A DNA stretch of 64,000 nucleotides from Yoonia sp. BS5-3 (lineage in GTDB: Bacteria > Pseudomonadota > Alphaproteobacteria > Rhodobacterales > Rhodobacteraceae): contig NZ_CP150951.2 in NCBI RefSeq assembly GCF_038069655.2, positions 3,188,001-3,252,000 of the forward strand, written 5' to 3'. The notes below the pieces were generated by a model, which saw only the letters and a program-made list of their open reading frames with translations, ran no database searches and was not told the origin of the DNA. Below are positions 61,910-64,000 of this stretch, one piece after another. The number at the start of each line of letters is the position of its first letter. Position 1 is the first letter of the stretch. The position numbers and the translations under genes were made by a program.

Positions 61910-63724
61910 ATGACCATCTCTTTTCACAAGATCGCGAGGCCGATGGCACTGGCGTTTGCCATAAACGGGATCGGGGCGGCCTTATTTGCCGAGCCGCAGC
62001 ATGGCATAGCTATGTATGGGGACCCTGCCCTGCCACCGGATTTTGTGTCCCTCCCCTATGCTAATCCCGATGCGCCCAAGGGCGGACGGGTCGTCACGGC
62101 CGAGGTCGGCAGCTATGACAGCCTGAACCCATATATCACCAAAGGCCGGGTGCCGTGGCAGCTTCGCTTTTTGATTGGCGAGAGCCTGATGGGCCGCTCG
62201 TTGGACGAACCCTTCTCACTTTACGGCGTTTTAGCCGAATCGGTTGAAACGGGGCCGAACCGCGAATGGGTCGAATTCACGATCAACCCTGCTGCAAAAT
62301 TCAGTGACGGTAGCCCGGTAACCACCGAAGATGTGATCTGGTCGTTTGAGATTTTGGGCACCGAGGGCCATGGCCGCTATCGCGGTTTTTGGGAAAAGGT
62401 CGAAAGCCTGGAAGAAGTGCGACCCGGCACTGTACGCTTCACCTTCAATGTAGAAGATCAAGAACTGGCGCTTCTGGCCGGTTTGCGCCCGATCTTGCAA
62501 AAGGCACAATGGGAGAACCTGGATTTCACCGAAAGTGGAACCGACGTGGTCCCTATTACATCGGGGCCAATGGTCATCTCGGATTTCGAACCCGGCCGCT
62601 ATATCTCGCTGACGCGCAATCCTGATTATTGGGGTGCTGACGTGCCGTTCCGCCGCGGCACATATAATTTTGATGAGATCCGGCTTGAGTTTTTCGGCGA
62701 TGAAACCCCAGCTTTTGAGGCATTTACGGCAGGCGAAGTGAATTTCACCCGTGAATTCAACATTGCCCGCTGGGAAACGCGCTATGAATTTCCGGCTGTC
62801 CAGTCCGGCGACGTGGTCAAATCCGTGCTTCCTCATGGACGCCCGACCGGAATGACAGGCTTTGTGATGAACACTCGCGATCCGCTTTTTGCGGATTGGC
62901 GGGTCCGCGATGCGATGCTGCATGCATTTAACTTCCAAGTCATCAACGAAACCGTCACAGGCCGCGCGCAGCCGCGTATCGCATCTTATTGGGGTAATTC
63001 CCCACTTGGAATGCAAGAAGGCACAGCAACCGGTAAGGTGGCTGAAATCCTTGCGCCATTTGAGGATGAACTACTGCCCGGAACCTTGGAAGGTTACGCG
63101 CTACCTGCTGGTGATGAAAGCCAGCGCAATCGGGCCGATATGCGCGTTGCTATCGACCAGATGGAAGCCGCAGGTTGGACGATCGAAGATGGTGTTATGC
63201 AAAATGCCGAAGGCACCCCCTTTGCCTTTGAGCTGCTGCTGGAACAAGGCAGCTCTGAAAACCTTGCAATGGCCGATATCTTTGCCGAAACGCTGGAAAG
63301 CATGGGGATCGCGATGGAAATCGGTGTCGCCGATGCTGCTCAGTACAAAGAGCGGACCGATGCTTATAATTTTGACATGACCTATTATCGGCGCGGTGTG
63401 TCACTTTCGCCAGGTAATGAGCTTTACTTCTACTATGGCATGGAAAACGCAGACACGCCGGGCGGGCGGAATCTGATGGGCATCAAATCACCCGCAGCGG
63501 ACGCAATGATCGACCGAATGCTCACTTCGCCCAGTCAGGATGACTTTGTCGCAGCCGTTCAGGGGCTTGATCGGATTCTGACTGCGGGACGTTACGTGAT
63601 CCCGTTCTATCAATGGAACGTCAGCCGGATCGCCCATGCCAAGGAACTTCACCACCCCGAATACATCCCGGTTTGGGGTGACTGGCCCGGTTGGCAGCCC
63701 GATGTCTGGTGGTACGAAGAATAA
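61910..63724 (+). CDS. YejA-like oligopeptide ABC transporter binding protein
   Basis: The product has 604 residues. A signal peptide ends near ALFA-EPQHGIAMYG. SBP_bac_5 features are LPYANPDAPKGGRVVTAEVG, KFSDGSPVTTEDVIWSFE and LTRNPDYWGADVPF. DKNAYNFDMTYYRR-like and WQPDVWWYE ends are typical of the YejA type. It captures peptides or similar solutes in the periplasm. The partner permease and ATPase genes are not next to it here. Confidence 0.92.
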   Translation: MTISFHKIARPMALAFAINGIGAALFAEPQHGIAMYGDPALPPDFVSLPYANPDAPKGGRVVTAEVGSYDSLNPYITKGRVPWQLRFLIGESLMGRSLDEPFSLYGVLAESVETGPNREWVEFTINPAAKFSDGSPVTTEDVIWSFEILGTEGHGRYRGFWEKVESLEEVRPGTVRFTFNVEDQELALLAGLRPILQKAQWENLDFTESGTDVVPITSGPMVISDFEPGRYISLTRNPDYWGADVPFRRGTYNFDEIRLEFFGDETPAFEAFTAGEVNFTREFNIARWETRYEFPAVQSGDVVKSVLPHGRPTGMTGFVMNTRDPLFADWRVRDAMLHAFNFQVINETVTGRAQPRIASYWGNSPLGMQEGTATGKVAEILAPFEDELLPGTLEGYALPAGDESQRNRADMRVAIDQMEAAGWTIEDGVMQNAEGTPFAFELLLEQGSSENLAMADIFAETLESMGIAMEIGVADAAQYKERTDAYNFDMTYYRRGVSLSPGNELYFYYGMENADTPGGRNLMGIKSPAADAMIDRMLTSPSQDDFVAAVQGLDRILTAGRYVIPFYQWNVSRIAHAKELHHPEYIPVWGDWPGWQPDVWWYEE

Positions 63725-63729
63725 GCCTA

Positions 63730-63779
63730 TTGGCCCCGCTGTCATGGTTTTGTTACGAAACCAGCCTAGGCGGGGCCAA
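63730..63779 (+). other. Two-tier hairpin after the binding-protein gene
   Basis: TTGGCCCCGC (63730-63739) pairs with GCGGGGCCAA (63770-63779), and within it GGTTT (63746-63750) pairs with AAACC (63758-63762). No T-run follows. It may act as a terminator or mRNA stabiliser. Confidence 0.5.
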
Positions 63780-63796
63780 CACGAAAGAAGGCCCAT

Positions 63797-63862
63797 ATGA
63801 CGACCCCCCATAATTTAGGCGCAAACACCGCAGCTTGGACCGGCATGCAGGTGCTATCATGA
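63797..63862 (+). CDS. 21-codon reading frame coupled to the aquaporin gene
   Basis: ATG 63797 has GAAGG upstream, and its TGA overlaps the aquaporin ATG (ATGA). The peptide MTTPHNLGANTAAWTGMQVL plus Ser has no known match. It may be a leader peptide, or the remnant of a gene such as an upstream ars gene. Confidence 0.35.
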   Translation: MTTPHNLGANTAAWTGMQVLS

Positions 63863-64000
63863 AACAGAAACTCCTGGCCGAAGGATTGGGCACCGCTTTT
63901 TTGCTGATCGGTGTCGTTGGATCGGGGATCATGGGGGCGTCCCTATCAGGGGGAAACATCGCCATCGCGCTTTTGGCGAATGCGATCGCAACCGGATGTA
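63859..64000 (+). CDS. Aquaporin/MIP family channel, 3' part outside window
   Basis: The first 47 residues are seen: KLLAEGLGTAFLLIGVVGSG and GGNIAIALLANAIATG form the first two helices of a MIP channel. The Gly-Ser-Gly-Ile-Met variant recalls AqpS-type channels linked to arsenic genes in rhizobia and roseobacters, but no ars gene is in view. The gene continues past the window. Confidence 0.8.
   Translation, partial: MKQKLLAEGLGTAFLLIGVVGSGIMGASLSGGNIAIALLANAIATGC

Overview
The window is a piece of chromosome from a marine roseobacter-type alphaproteobacterium (Rhodobacteraceae). This is inferred from the housekeeping genes (rpsB, tsf, aroQ, psuK-psuG, hbdH, galU), the codon choice, the frequent ATGA stop/start overlaps, the intergenic 'CCTCCGGCGGGAGTATTTTGG' element (54721) and the type of exopolysaccharide genes. 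Species cannot be fixed from sequence alone.

Region 1 (1-12130) is a scrap yard of insertion-sequence debris and gene remnants surrounding one intact, visibly AT-richer island. Two IS5-type transposase tails in opposite orientation (2297-2465 and 7991-8178) bracket a five-gene cluster. It comprises a 54-residue peptide made of three near-identical 15-residue repeats (2697), a TPR-sulfotransferase (2953), a prolyl-hydroxylase-like 2OG-Fe(II) oxygenase (4590), a second sulfotransferase-like protein (5423) and an MFS-type membrane protein (6511). I read this as an undescribed RiPP-like pathway: a multicore precursor modified by sulfation and hydroxylation, then exported. Downstream lie truncated genes, a complete IS3-family element (9760-11270), a fragment of a second copy of it, and half of an ISNCY-type transposase.

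Region 2 (12131-22154) is a complete Tn3-family transposon of about 10 kb. It has 56-bp terminal inverted repeats and a 5-bp target duplication (ATCAA), and it is inserted inside the ISNCY transposase, whose other half is at 22155-22639. It carries tnpA, a res-like region, and a tnpR with an in-frame TGA at codon 5. The cargo is a BLUF photoreceptor lacking an ATG, a PKHD-type oxygenase, a membrane-anchored protein, a seven-repeat Cys protein, and a DUF1611/DgcN-like plus alanine/ornithine-racemase-like pair, followed by two small genes.

Region 3 (22737-50005) is a surface/exopolysaccharide locus. It has three glycosyltransferases and a Wzx flippase, a Wza-type lipoprotein, a hybrid kinase with a periplasmic partner, galU, a WecG-sugar transferase fusion, a NarL/LuxR-type response regulator, a Wzz-like protein, a Wzy-like polymerase, a chemoreceptor, uronic-acid genes (UDP-glucose dehydrogenase and an epimerase), an asparagine-synthase-like protein and large multidomain glycosyltransferases. 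A palindrome CTATCCG-N2-CGGATAG occurs in four promoter regions here, including both sides of the response regulator gene. It is the best candidate for that regulator's operator.

Region 4 (50180-64000) is ordinary chromosome: aroQ, a LuxR solo, a GT8 enzyme, tsf-rpsB, HupE/UreJ plus DUF4198, pseudouridine catabolism, DUF502, a patatin, hbdH with an apparent one-base deletion at its 3' end, a candidate small RNA, a YejA-like binding protein and the start of an aquaporin. No tRNA, rRNA, CRISPR array or replication origin was recognised.
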